Source: Synchiropus splendidus (lineage: Eukaryota; Chordata; Actinopteri; Syngnathiformes; Callionymidae). Taken from it: a DNA stretch of 64,000 bases. The notes under the pieces were generated by a model. The model made no database searches. It was not told the DNA's origin and saw only the letters and a program-made list of their open reading frames with translations. The stretch lies in NCBI RefSeq assembly GCF_027744825.2, contig NC_071345.1:12292501-12356500 (forward strand), in the 5' to 3' direction. The number at the start of each line of letters is the position of its first letter. Position 1 is the stretch's first letter. The position numbers and the translations under genes are program-made. Positions 1-18,060 of the stretch are shown one piece after another.

Positions 1-269
1 CGTTGGAGGTCCAGAATCAGTGCATGGGAGCGATGGTGCAACGCTGCCATGGAGCTGTGATCATGGTCAGCATGCTTAAGGTTCTCAGTTGTATATAATG
101 TTATCAGACTGTCGTCACGTCAGAGCAGCTGTTTGTTTCCTTCCATTGTTGGACAACACTGTTTGCAGTACATGCATTTTAAAAGTCTCACCTCAGGCAG
201 ACTAACATAACAATTCAGTTTTCCGACATGAAACCGTGCTCACTGTCAGAATGTAGGAAAACATAGACG

Positions 270-341
270 TAGCAGAGGATGGTTTCGATCCATCGACCTC
301 TGGGTTATGGGCCCAGCACGCTTCCGCTGCGCCACTCTGCT
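270..341 (-). tRNA. Initiator tRNA-Met (CAT), copy 1
   Basis: The reverse complement is a 72-nt sequence with the AGCAGAGTGG start, CAT anticodon in the GGGCCCATAACCC arm, and the GATCGAAAC T-loop of eukaryotic initiator tRNA-Met, which has A instead of T at the usual T-psi position. Acceptor ends AGCAGAG and CTCTGCT pair. A run of four T (plus-strand A at 258-261) lies about 8 nt after the 3' end and is a probable Pol III terminator. Its 5' end is only 3 nt from the 3' end of tRNA-Arg (345-417), with no T-run between them. Confidence 0.96.
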
Positions 342-344
342 ATC

Positions 345-417
345 CACCCCAGATGGGACTCGAACCCACAATCCCTGGCTTAGGAGGCCAGTGCCTTATC
401 CATTAGGCCACTGGGGC
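345..417 (-). tRNA. tRNA-Arg (CCT), copy 1
   Basis: The reverse complement is 73 nt, starts GCCCCAGTGGCC (acceptor stem plus A-box), has a CCT anticodon in the GGCCTCCTAAGCC arm and a GGTTCGAGTCC B-box. Acceptor GCCCCAG pairs with CTGGGGT. It reads arginine AGG codons. On the minus strand it lies upstream of initiator tRNA-Met with a 3-nt spacer, so the two are probably made as one precursor. Confidence 0.96.
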
Positions 418-869
418 ATTGACTGCATCCTGTGTGGATGGAGTTTTGTGCTACCTTGTACCATGTATTGTTTGGATCTGAGCATTCGGGGCACAAGGTC
501 AGCAGTTCCAACCTTGAGGGAGAACCTCTACAGTGGCATGAGTCCAATGGCAGCGGAGACAGTTAGTGGCGTCTAGCGAGACTGGATCAAGACCTTCACC
601 ATGTGACTCCTTCACTATTCTGCAAGGACATTTTTGGCAGTTAAGGATATGTAAACAACTGTGTGACATTATTTTAGGAGCTTTTGTGACTTCATACGCT
701 GGTCATTTTTTTATGTTTTATCTTCTTTTTGAAATGTTCTTGAAAGACAGGCGTCTCTTTTGTCTCTCAAAACAGCTTAGTGTTGTTCACTATTTGTGTC
801 AGTGTTTAGATTCGCTGCGAGACAGCCATGATCTCTGTTAGACTCTCAGAATGTAGGAAAACGTAAGCA

Positions 870-941
870 TAGCAGAGGATGGTTTCGATCCATCGACCTC
901 TGGGTTATGGGCCCAGCACGCTTCCGCTGCGCCACTCTGCT
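870..941 (-). tRNA. Initiator tRNA-Met (CAT), copy 2
   Basis: Identical in sequence to the copy at 270-341, 600 bp further on. The CAT anticodon and initiator-type T-loop are intact. The terminator T-run corresponds to plus-strand A at 858-861. Confidence 0.96.
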
Positions 942-944
942 ATC

Positions 945-1017
945 CACCCCAGACGGGACTCGAACCCACAATCCCTGGCTTAGGAGGCCAGTGCCTTATC
1001 CATTAGGCCACTGGGGC
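945..1017 (-). tRNA. tRNA-Arg (CCT), copy 2
   Basis: Same gene as copy 1 except for one change in the T-stem (plus-strand agacggg instead of agatggg). It swaps a T-A pair for a T-G wobble, so folding should be kept. It sits 3 nt upstream of initiator tRNA-Met copy 2 on the minus strand. Confidence 0.95.
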
Positions 1018-1469
1018 ATTGACTGCGTCCTGTGTGGATGGAGTTTTGTGCTACCTTGTACCATGTATTGTTTGGATCTGAGCATTCGGGGCACAAGGTC
1101 AGCAGTTCCAACCTTGAGGGAGAACCTCTACAGTGGCATGAGTCCAATGGCAGCGGAGACAGTTAGTGGCGTCTAGCGAGACTGGATCAAGACCTTCACC
1201 ATGTGACTCCTTCACTATTCTGCAAGGACATTTTTGGCAGTTAAGGATATGTAAACAACTGTGTGACATTATTTTAGGAGCTTTTGTGACTTCATACGTT
1301 GGTCATTTTTTTATGTTTTATCTTCTTTTTGAAATGTTCTTGAAAGACAGGCGTCTCTCTTGTCTCTAAAAACAGCTTAGTGTTGTTTACTATTTGTGTC
1401 ACTGTTTAGATTTGCTGCGAGACACCCATGATCTCTGTTAGACTCTCAGAATGTAGGAAAACGTAAGCA

Positions 1470-1541
1470 TAGCAGAGGATGGTTTCGATCCATCGACCTC
1501 TGGGTTATGGGCCCAGCACGCTTCCGCTGCGCCACTCTGCT
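1470..1541 (-). tRNA. Initiator tRNA-Met (CAT), copy 3
   Basis: Identical to copies 1 and 2 although the rest of this repeat unit has diverged, which suggests selection on the tRNA. The terminator T-run corresponds to plus-strand A at 1458-1461. Confidence 0.96.
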
Positions 1542-1544
1542 ATC

Positions 1545-1617
1545 CACCCCAGATGGGACTCGAACCCACAATCCCTGGCTTAGGAGGCCAGTGCCTTATC
1601 CATTAGGCCACTGGGGC
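1545..1617 (-). tRNA. tRNA-Arg (CCT), copy 3
   Basis: Identical to copy 1, with anticodon CCT and intact A- and B-boxes. It lies 3 nt from initiator tRNA-Met copy 3. The flank on its 5' side (plus strand above 1618) is already diverged from the other two units. Confidence 0.95.
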
Positions 1618-1865
1618 TTCGACTGCAGCCCGTGTGGATGGAGTTTTGTGCTACCTTGCACCTTGTATTTGGACCTGAGCAAAAGCAGAGAATGGTTCTG
1701 ATCCATCATTATGTGGTCAGCAGCTCCAACCTTGAGGGAGAATCTCTAGAGTGGCATGAGTCGAATGGCAATAGAGAACAGAATCTGAAGAGACAGTTCG
1801 TGGCGTTGAGGGACGTATGCGAGACTGGATCAAGGCCTTGACCATGTGACTCCTTCACTATTCTG

Positions 1866-4290
1866 TCACATTTCAATGGGCTGGAATCATCTCAATAGCT
1901 CAAACCTTTTGAATCACATGGAATGTGAGATTGCTTCTCCGGTTTGCTGCACGTGTGTGGTACCATCACGTAAGAGTGGAACGAAATATGTCAGGAATGT
2001 GATTAAATGTGTTCAGTTAAAGTAGACAAATGGTAAACTACTTTGGTTTGTTTTTTTACTCAAGTGACTCATTGGAGCTCTATTGATCATATGTGTGCTT
2101 ATCGATAAGTATGTGTGTGTTTTAGCTTGACATAGAGGCACGTTGCAACAAGACTCTGGTTTTGGGAGGCTGGACAGGAGTTTGAATTGCTTGTAGGTTC
2201 ATGTGTGAGTGGTTGTATGCATGCACTTGATGATGCTGGGTTGAATGCAAACATAAAGTATTTGGCTACTGAGAAGAGGAAGCGGGCACCAGCCGAGACT
2301 CCTCCAGTCTTGTACTGGGACTCTACATCATACAGGATCTTCAGCCTTAGCCAGAATCCAGGCAGGGATCCACTACTGTGGAAAGCACCATGCCAGGTTC
2401 CTCTGCTGAAGGCACCACATCCCTTGGAGGTGCGCAGCTCCATCCGGTAGCGCTTCATAGAGAATATGCCGCTGGCCCATCTCTGTCCCCTGGGGAGCTC
2501 ATCCCTGTCCCATCTGTTAGCATTTAGAGGTACTTTTAACACTGTCCAACCAACAATGCTCTCACTGAGAGACCACTGTTCGTAAGGATTATGAATTGGC
2601 AGTTTGACTGATGGTTTGCGGCAGGTTGCCACTGGAAATGGTCTTAGCAACATTTCTCCTCACCTGCTATGCTGGAGGCTTCATCTACTATATAGTGGGA
2701 AAGTTCTCTGATGACTGGAGACGTGATGCTCCCTCTATAGAAGACCAGTGAGCTGAAAGTGGATGTAGCAGTAAGCAAAAAGGCCAGAAGAGACTGTTTC
2801 TCCCTATGTGAGTCAGATCCTTCTGGCTGTGTGTTGACTGTCTGTGGTGGAGCAGTAGCATAGAAACTGAGCATCAGGAAGTCTGGTTCAGTCCTGTGGC
2901 GCCTGCTCCTGCCAGCAGAGGTGACAGGGAACAGCAGGATGGTAGTGAAGTTCTCAACATTACTGGAGACCCCGAGCCAACCTCCTACAGTGGCCGGCTG
3001 AGATACAGCCGGTCTCTCCTTCCTGCTGCTGTCTGTCTGTCTTAGTGGCATCTCTCTGAATGGAAATGTTTGTGTCATTGCTGTAGATCCCGTCGGGCAG
3101 TGTGCGTATGAGCAAGCTTGTTTATATGCATGTTTGCGTTACAAGAGGATTATTTCTGCATGGTAGCTGTCTGCTAATATTTTGTGAATGTATCCACTTT
3201 TGTGATGCCGGTTGTGTATTTATATGTTGTTTTATTGCCAGTTTTGTGTGTACTTATTTCTTGTGTTGTCGAGTAATCGTCCTTGTATTTGTGTCCTTGT
3301 ACATTAGTGTGTTTATTTGTCCTTAAACTATGTTACAGTGTGTGTTTGTCTGCAGTTGTGTGTGTGTGCGTTTCCGAGCGAGAGTAGAAACGATGGAGAG
3401 AGAGAGATTATGCTGCGAGCCAAAAGAGGGAACGAGTGCATACAGACAGGAAGAGAAAAAATGGGTCAGTGATCTACATAGAAAAGTATCGCTCACCTAA
3501 TTGCATTCTCTTCTCTTTTCCTCTTCTACTTTTTAGTCGTTCCCGCCATCTGCGTCGTCGGCGAAACTAACCCCCTCCTCTCCTTGTTAACCCCCCATCT
3601 GCTGCTGTGTATTTTGCAGCCTCAAAATTGGCAGGTCAACCGAGAATATTACACTGGTTTAAAAAAGAGAAAAAAAGGAAAAGGTTTCTTCTGCTACATA
3701 TTACTGAGCTGGTTGCTCTCAGATGTTGTGTCACATAATGTCAGTGAAAAGGAGATTCATATTCCATATTTAATATAATAATAACAACTAATAAATAATA
3801 ACAATAATAACAAAAGAAGACAACTTAAATTAAATCAGTACAGGAAGTGATAAAGGTGTGGTAAACAGTAAACACAGCCACAACAGTTCTCGTAAAGGAT
3901 TTTCTTTTTGCTTCAAGAAGATGGCCAGAAAAACATTAAAGATTCAGAATGTATATCAAAAGCTCAAAATTAACCATAACAACTTGCGCCACTCACAGAA
4001 GATGGAGAGAGGAGCTTTGTTTTGTGACACATCTTTGGAAAACACATCCAGTAATGTGCCGTCTCTACATTAAAGATGAAAGAAAACTGAATTTCCTTCA
4101 CTTGCCACTCTCCAGATGTCTCTTCCTCTCGGCTCGTGTGTCTCTCATCCTTCCCCAGCTGCTAAAATACATAAGCTGTCTGTTCATCCTACAAATGTCA
4201 GGTGTCGCCCGTCTCCATGTTCACCCCTTCAGTTTATCCTCCCTCTGGCGTTCCTTTACATCCTCCTCTCCTCTCGCTCCGAGGCTCTGC
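1866..4290. other. Gene-poor stretch with two unrecognised minus-strand reading frames
   Basis: No RNA gene or recognisable domain was found. Two adjoining open frames lie on the minus strand, 2644-3078 (144 codons) and 2099-2653 (184 codons). A good splice-donor-like AG/GTGAGG lies near the end of the first (around 2654), so they might be exons of one gene. Their translations have reasonable composition but match no family I know. The stretch at 3100-3400 is GT-rich low complexity, and 3775-3840 is an AT-rich AATAA-type low-complexity segment. Confidence 0.35.
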
Positions 4291-4303
4291 CTCTTTACAC
4301 CTG

Positions 4304-4310
4304 TATAAAA
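4304..4310 (+). promoter_or_regulatory. Possible TATA box
   Basis: TATAAAA sits in a GC-richer context about 2.1 kb upstream of the first visible Eph exon, and a GC-rich segment (about 4556-4770) follows. This could mark a promoter, either of the Eph gene or of another transcript. A single TATA-like heptamer is weak evidence. Confidence 0.2.
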
Positions 4311-6378
4311 GCAGAGTCAGCTCCAGCAGACGAGTGAGAACACAGAAATCCTTTTACCTTTTGGATTCTCTTCTTTACCTAGTCTCCACACGCAGGAGCT
4401 CGTGCATCGTCCGCACACAGACATGCAACATGTCATATTAAAGATGTGTCTCAGTCCCGAAGACACAGTCGAAGTGCAGTCCTTTAACTCTGAAATAAAA
4501 GAAATGACAAGTCCTTGTTTTTAGGCCGCTATAAAGGTGATGATGTTATCCTGGCTGCCATTTACACGCCCGGAGCGACTCTGGCTCCCGCCACACCTAG
4601 CTCACAGACCTAGTTCTGAGCCCCGCCCTGGGCGCTCACACGCCCGGCGACGGCGTGAAAATGGCAGACGACCAAGCTAGAGGTCGTCCGCTTATTATTG
4701 TCGCAGCTTTTTTGAGAGTGAGCGCCCCCGGGCTTCGGCAGGCCGCCATGTCCTCTTTTTTTTCCACTTTGACCCCTTGACTCAGCGGTCTCGCTGTTGA
4801 CATCAACTACTGGCACAAACAGAGATTTCCAGTGTTGCACATATCAGTGCAGGATAACAGTGTTTGGTTTCAGACTCTGAGATGATGGATAACTGGTTCC
4901 CTTGTCCTGCAAGTGGGTTTGAGTACTTCTTTGTGTCAGGTATTTGGGTCAATGTCAGCCGGACACTAGCTTGGATCCCAGGGAAATGATGGAAGGTGAA
5001 CACTGGATCAGGCCACTACAGCAGTATATTTAGACTGTGTCCCTAATTCTATCAAAAGACCCAGCAATGTGACTTTATTGAACAGAGAAAATAGTATTTC
5101 ATTAAACAAGACACACTATTCTGTAGCTGATATTTGCAAATGACATGAAAACATAATATCACATAGAACAAAGTCATTATAATAACAACATGTAACTGAA
5201 AAAGGCGTAATAACACATAAAAGATGTTCAAAATAAATTGTTTGTCCGGATAAGAATGATGAGTCTTTGTGTCCTGTCAGCTCTGTAGCAACTTCTTCTT
5301 CTTATTATTATTATTGTTGTTTTCAGGTCTAAAAGCTATAGGCAATAGACTGCAAAGGGCCCCTGAACATCTGCATCTGCAATACTGCTGGTGCTTGCCG
5401 ACCCATCTGAAGTTCGAGTTGTGAAACTCAAAACTTCAGGTTGCTTGCTTGTCCGATCATGGTGGTGATCAGTGTTTGTTGGCAATAGATAGAAGAAATC
5501 AGAATGTTTTTTTCCTTCTGGTAAAGGCAAACAGTTTCCCAAGTCTCGCTGTGTACCAGTCAGTGACTCAGAGTAGCGCCGCTGCTGCTCCTTGGGTGTG
5601 TTTTCAGTGGGTTTTATATCCCAGAAGGTGGAGTGGGGAGAAAACAAAAAAATCTGAATGATCCTCTTTAATGGTGGAGTTTTCAGCAGAGCACCGAGTC
5701 TGTTTAAGTCGGGCTCTGGACTGGTGGTTTGGCAGTCATCAGTAAACGGCAGTTCCACCGTCGACACAGAGACGTGACTGTGGGACGGAGCCGTCCCAGG
5801 CGACTGTGGTTTGACTGCACTTTTGACTTGAAGTGACTTTACCAAGCTGGAATTCATGCTCGACTCAAGTATACTGCTGCTGGTTTTTGCACTATAAAGA
5901 GGTAAAACAGGTTTAATACTAAATAATATTCACCTGGATGTGAACCGAAGACCTGCCTTGTACCAAGATCATGTGTTTGAGCAAAGAATCTTGAAGATTC
6001 TCAAGAGATTAGACCTCAAAAGGATTCCTTTATTAAGACTGGTGCTTTGGTGCTGTCTTCCTGGAGTGGCTTGAGTCGACCACATCCTTCCTGTGTGGCG
6101 TCTGAGGTGGTTATCTGCGTGTGTGTTCTGTGATGCACCTGTTCGGGGTGTCTCCTGCCTTTCACCCTGAATCATGTCTCAAACTTTGAACAGCCTGTTT
6201 CATCTTGTTAGAGAATCAGACAGTGTTATTTGCTACTGAGTGGATTTTGGTATAAAAGGTCAAAGGACTTCTTAAAATGATTTGAGTTTATGACACTACA
6301 GACGATTAGCGCACCAAAATCTGATAATCCTTTCAGTCATTTGAATGAAGGCTCCTGTCATGTCTGCTCCCTCCGCAG
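4311..6378. other. Region upstream of the first visible Eph exon
   Basis: No Eph ligand-binding-domain exon (normally about 650 bp, with a Trp/Cys-rich jelly-roll sequence) is visible on the plus strand here or further upstream. The segment 4556-4770 is GC-rich with several CpGs. A 173-codon minus-strand frame at 5336-5857 has no recognisable domain. The region is probably an upstream intron or 5' flank of the Eph gene. Confidence 0.4.
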
Positions 6379-13474
<7,096 letters not shown>

Positions 13475-14510
13475 CATGCTGCTCCCTCCACCCTCACAGC
13501 TGCAGGTCGCAGTCCATATCATCACATCCCAACAAGCCTCCATTCCATCCGGAGGGGTTTATGAACCAGACTCCTCGAGCGGACGCTGTTATAAAGATCA
13601 GACTTTCACTGGCAGAGTTGCACTGTGGGAGTCCACTTTGAGGTGCGGTTTCCATGGAGACGAAGGGGGATTTCAGAAGAGTCCTGGACGTTTTTCACTA
13701 GATTTCACTTTGTTGTCGGCGGCACGCCTCAGCCTTCCTGGCGCTTCCCTCCTCTCTTCCATATTCTCACGTCTGCTTCGTGTCACTTGTTCCGCGACTT
13801 CCCCTTAAACGTCCTGTTTTATTTATGTTTGTCGACATACTTCTCATTTGAAGAATTGCGTGAAGACAATCGAAACATTCTTTGTAAAGTTACACTCCCC
13901 CTCCCTTCTATTTAAGACGCCAAAATGCTGAAAACTGTCAAACAGTTGACATAAACTACCTAGTAGCCGGTGGTTTGCCTTACACGGTCTGACCATTCTA
14001 AACGATATACAGTGTTAGGTAGTGTGTTTTAGTGTCAAACTTGTAAGGACCAAGAAAAATCACTGCCACACTGAAAAGAAAAAAGGTGATTTAAAGCCAT
14101 GTTTTTACGTCCGAGCGGCTATGTCTGCACCACTCACTCGCACTTCTCTGCCATCAACCAACCTACTGTAAATCTAAAGACTTCACCTCAGCCGTCGACA
14201 CGCGTGTCCCAGCGGCAGCACGCAGCAGCCACCGCTCTGTACAGACTCCACACTTGTTGATCTTGTCGTGTCTGTCTTTGAAAAGATGTGAGCGTTGGAG
14301 ATTTACAAACCAGAAGGAGAAGAGGTGAAATGCTTCATAAGCATGGCACCATGTGTTTGTGCGTGTGTGTGGAGACGTGTGTGTGTTTGGTGTGTGCGCG
14401 TCTGTGTGTGTCAGGCTACACACATTGATAGTTGTGTTTACTAGTGTGAGTTTTCACCACGATTCCATAACTGTGCAAATTTGTAAAATAAATATGATTT
14501 TATTTAACAA
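13475..14510 (+). other. Probable 3' UTR of ephb6
   Basis: Non-coding sequence follows the stop. AATAAA at 14487-14492 is the first good polyadenylation signal. A GT-rich low-complexity segment lies at about 14350-14412. Confidence 0.5.
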
Positions 14511-14512
14511 AA

Positions 14513-17500
14513 AAAGGAATTGTCGTTCATTTCAGTCTAATGCTCTGTTTGTTTTTGCTACTCCACATTTTGCGACAAGTAGTGAGTTTGTTTGGTGGTC
14601 GAACTGTTTTTTAATCCTGTTACCTTTAAAGCCAGTAATTTTTATTTCTTCTTTTCATTTTCTCAAAATTCGTTGAAAGAAAATTCAAAATATATTTTGA
14701 AATAAATTGCCTTTTCATCTTTGATGTTTTGTACATACTTTTATTATGATTTCTATTCAAATAAATGCATGTAAAATGATTTTTTTTATAGGCTTCATGC
14801 CATATTTACACTTCTTAATAGCTTTGCTTCCATTTAACCTTGTATGGTTCATTTCTTTTTGTCACTTGAGATTTTTTTCATCCCTTCAGCTGCTGCTCCA
14901 GGGAAGACGTCCGATATCACCAACCAGTTAACCGGGGAGCACATCCTGAGTTTTCTAAATAGTTCCAAGCTCAGAAACACGTGATGCATGTGACTCTCTT
15001 TGCCACAGTCGATGTCAAAGAGCAGGAAACTCTCATCCAACTGTCAGATGAGGAGGTTATAAGCGCATCATTGCCCTTGAACTGTAAGACTTTGGAAATA
15101 AAGGAATCACTCTCCCATTTGCTGTATTTGAATGAATGGTTGGTTCCAGCTGGTTTGGGTGGAATTTGTATCTTTACCGATGATCCTGATCTTTGCTTTT
15201 CTGTCTCAGGAAACATGCTTGTTTTAGGTTTGTTTGGATCGACCATCGTTCTGAAGCTTCAATTGGATTATTTCCGGTCGAAAAGGAAAGCGAGACTGAA
15301 GGACATGACATAAAAGTGGACGCTCACACATACGTAAGCACACAGGGCCTCAGGGGCACTGTCGAGGGTGACATTCCTCCATCACCTTGACAGACTGAAA
15401 GGTTCTTCTGGTTCCACTCATCAGCAAGTTTGGTTGGAATCTGCCTGGAAGATCTGCAGAGGTCAGCAGCAGATGGTGTTGCCTCCCACATGTCCCGCAG
15501 TCGGACTGATTTCAGATCAGATCTGGACCTGAACAAAGATGCTGACACTTTCACGCTTTACTTGTCCTCAACATCTCAATGTCAGAACGTGTTGAATTCG
15601 ATTTTCTCAACCATAAATAAATCGACTTCATGGATGGAGATTCTGAAACATGTGTCTCAAAAAGACACGTCTGAGTAAATGTAAGTACAACTTCTGTAAA
15701 GCATCACTTTCTTCAAATAAAAAAAAGTGTAGTACACACAACAACACAAACTCTTTGAGTTTACAATCGACTAGAAATTTGGGTCACAAACACATCAAGA
15801 AGACACACCTCTTTATTATTTAAATGTGAGGTCATTCTCACCTCCCTGCTTCTTAACGTGTAGTTGTTGCCTTCATTCCCGGACCAAAACAGTAATCCGC
15901 TCCTGTTGTCTTGGCGCTGGTGTCGCACATCTCCCGGTTGTCAGAGTAATTGTTTTCTGCGGCGGCCCTCGTGTTGTGTAACACACACTGCGACTTCCAC
16001 CGCAGCGTCGTGTTTTTACCGAGTTATTGTTTCTTTTTAAAGACAGAAAACCACAGCTCAGTGTGCGACGCTGCAGGTAAACAGTCATTACCGCCGTGAC
16101 TGTGCGGCTCACCGCTCCGTTTGTCATCACCTATAAATGTTGCTGGAAAACTACCTCCGCTGTTTCCCTGATTCAGCACTTTAACTCAGCATCGCTGCTG
16201 AATATCCCCGATTAAAAATAGGAGTTGGATCACCTCATTATCGAATCAATTCCATTCTCACTGAATTCTCTTGAGGTGAAAGTCACATGAAGTCACGGGC
16301 GGTGACCATGACTGGGTCTCTAAATGACGGTGTCTGCGGTGTTTTGCTGCTGCGGTGGTGTTTGGCCTCCCGAGGTCAGATCACCGTGAGGCGCAACAGG
16401 TCGCAGCTCGCTGGAGAAAATACATCATTTCACTTATTTACCAGGAGGAAATTACACGGATGGAGGCGACTGATTCACCCGGCAAACAACCTCTTCACAC
16501 TCGCGCTCGATTAACCTGCGTGTTTTGGGTCTGTGGAGGGAAATGTGGAGTACCCGGAGGAAACAGAGGAAAATCAACTTCTCAAAAAATACATCTTTCT
16601 CGAAGGGAACTATAGCCAGAGAGTCACCAGGGCTCAGATATACAGACTCTAAGCCTCTATAGGAAAAAATAAAGTCACATAAATGACTGGTGTTTATGAA
16701 AACAGAAGTGAAGTAAAGCACTTTATTTGCATCAATGATTCCCTGCAGATGGAATGTGGACCTCCCTGATGATCATATCCAAGTTTTTTTTGTTTGTGTG
16801 CACCTGGTCATTGTGACCTACAGTAGAAGCTCAAGCGAGAATAAGTGGGCCTCAAACTGACCTCGAAAATTACATTTGCAATTTAAAAAAAGCCAATATT
16901 GTTGATGTTTTGATGTTAGAGAGCTGTTGTTGGTTTCATGCAGTTATCATAGGTTCCCACACTTCTGTGGGGGGGTCAGTGACATACTTTCATGAAGTTT
17001 CTGAGGTAATTCCATGATGCACTACAACAGTTGACATGCTGACAAAGTACAATTCTGAACATTCTGGATCTGTCCTAGGCCGAATTTTTCTCTATTTCTG
17101 TAAGAATAAGAGCAATGAATTGAACAAAACAGGAAGTTGACAAGAACTAGCTGCTGATAGGAATCTGAACAGATCCTCAAGTGATGCTGTTTTAAAACTT
17201 TCAGCTGCAACTTCCCTGAAACCCGCAACCTTGTTATAAGAGCAGTTCAGTCTCCGCAGCAACGGAACACTGACATGTCACTTCATTAGAGTAGTGTGGC
17301 ATGTTCTTATCTTTCACACCGTTCCTGCAAGTCATTGTTCAGTCAGTGCAAGTTTAAATGCAAATAAAGCTGCCTCCACGGTGAGGACGCCACTTCAGCT
17401 GCCGGTTTGCTGCTGAACATTTTTTTGGATTGTGCAGAATGACAGATGTGGCAGGTCAAAGGTCAAGCTCACACTAGACCTCTCTTCATACCGTCGCTTC

Positions 17501-18060
17501 AAATTCACACATTTTAAAAGCTGTTAAACAAAATGGTGTTTGATTTGAAAATATAAGTATTTTAAAACTGGACTTGAAACCTCACAGGACAAAAACTCAA
17601 TAAGTAAAAGTCTGTGTTTGGTCCGAGAACAAAACTTCCATCAAATATAAACCAGCTTTATATAGAACTATTTCTTCACTAGCATCAATCTGAACAGGGT
17701 TTTCAATCACATGATGCAACAAACACTGAAATCACCGCCCTGGAATAATCCGCTGATGTCATCAAATATTTTCAAAAATGGGTTCATATCTGAGTGAAGT
17801 CACACGCTAGCAATTTTTAAACAGGTTTTTTTTTTTTTTTTAAAAGCTTGACCAGGAACAATGACCACAATGTTTTGAGTGTCATGATGCTGCAGAAGTG
17901 TCATAGTGGCCATGCAGGTTTGAGAGGAATTCCAAGGAATGCAGACAGTCTGCTGATGTGACAGCAGATAGGCTGGGATTAGAGGCTATTGAATCACCAA
18001 TCCCAAATCTGACCTGACAGAAAAATAAAAAACACTTCTTCAGGAAGCAGGCATTTTATA
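14513..18060. other. Intergenic region between ephb6 and trpv6, with one unrecognised frame
   Basis: Mostly AT-rich. A 110-codon plus-strand frame at 14981-15313 ends with a hydrophobic segment (MLVLGLFGSTIVLKL) followed by a basic tail (RSKRKARLKDM-stop), which looks like a C-terminal membrane anchor. Splice-acceptor-like sequences precede blocks at about 14890, 15009 and 15210. I do not recognise a family, and the frame may be chance. Nothing else is supported. Confidence 0.3.

Larger units (their letters stand above)
245..1865. repeat. Tandem array of three ~600-bp tRNA-bearing units
   Basis: Three head-to-tail units start at about 245, 845 and 1445. Units 1 and 2 differ at only about a dozen positions over 600 bp. 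Unit 3 matches well through its tRNA pair (to about 1617) but then diverges and carries deletions, ending near 1865 inside the conserved 'gagactggatcaa' stretch. Each unit contains one tRNA-Arg(CCT) and one initiator tRNA-Met gene on the minus strand. Sequence left of 240 does not match the unit, so the array appears to end there. High identity of units 1 and 2 implies a recent duplication or gene conversion. Confidence 0.95.

Noticed and set aside
307..1701. Repeated plus-strand reading frames of 64-91 codons across 307-1701
   Set aside because: They run antisense through the tRNA genes and repeat because the 600-bp unit repeats. They are not proteins.
4660..4790. Short frame starting ATGGCAGACGACC in a GC-rich block, considered as an Eph signal-peptide exon
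   Set aside because: It lacks a typical signal sequence and a usable GT donor in phase, and it ends at a stop.
5336..5857. 173-codon minus-strand frame
   Set aside because: No domain, no convincing start context, and no splice partner was found. Kept only as a note in the regional entry.
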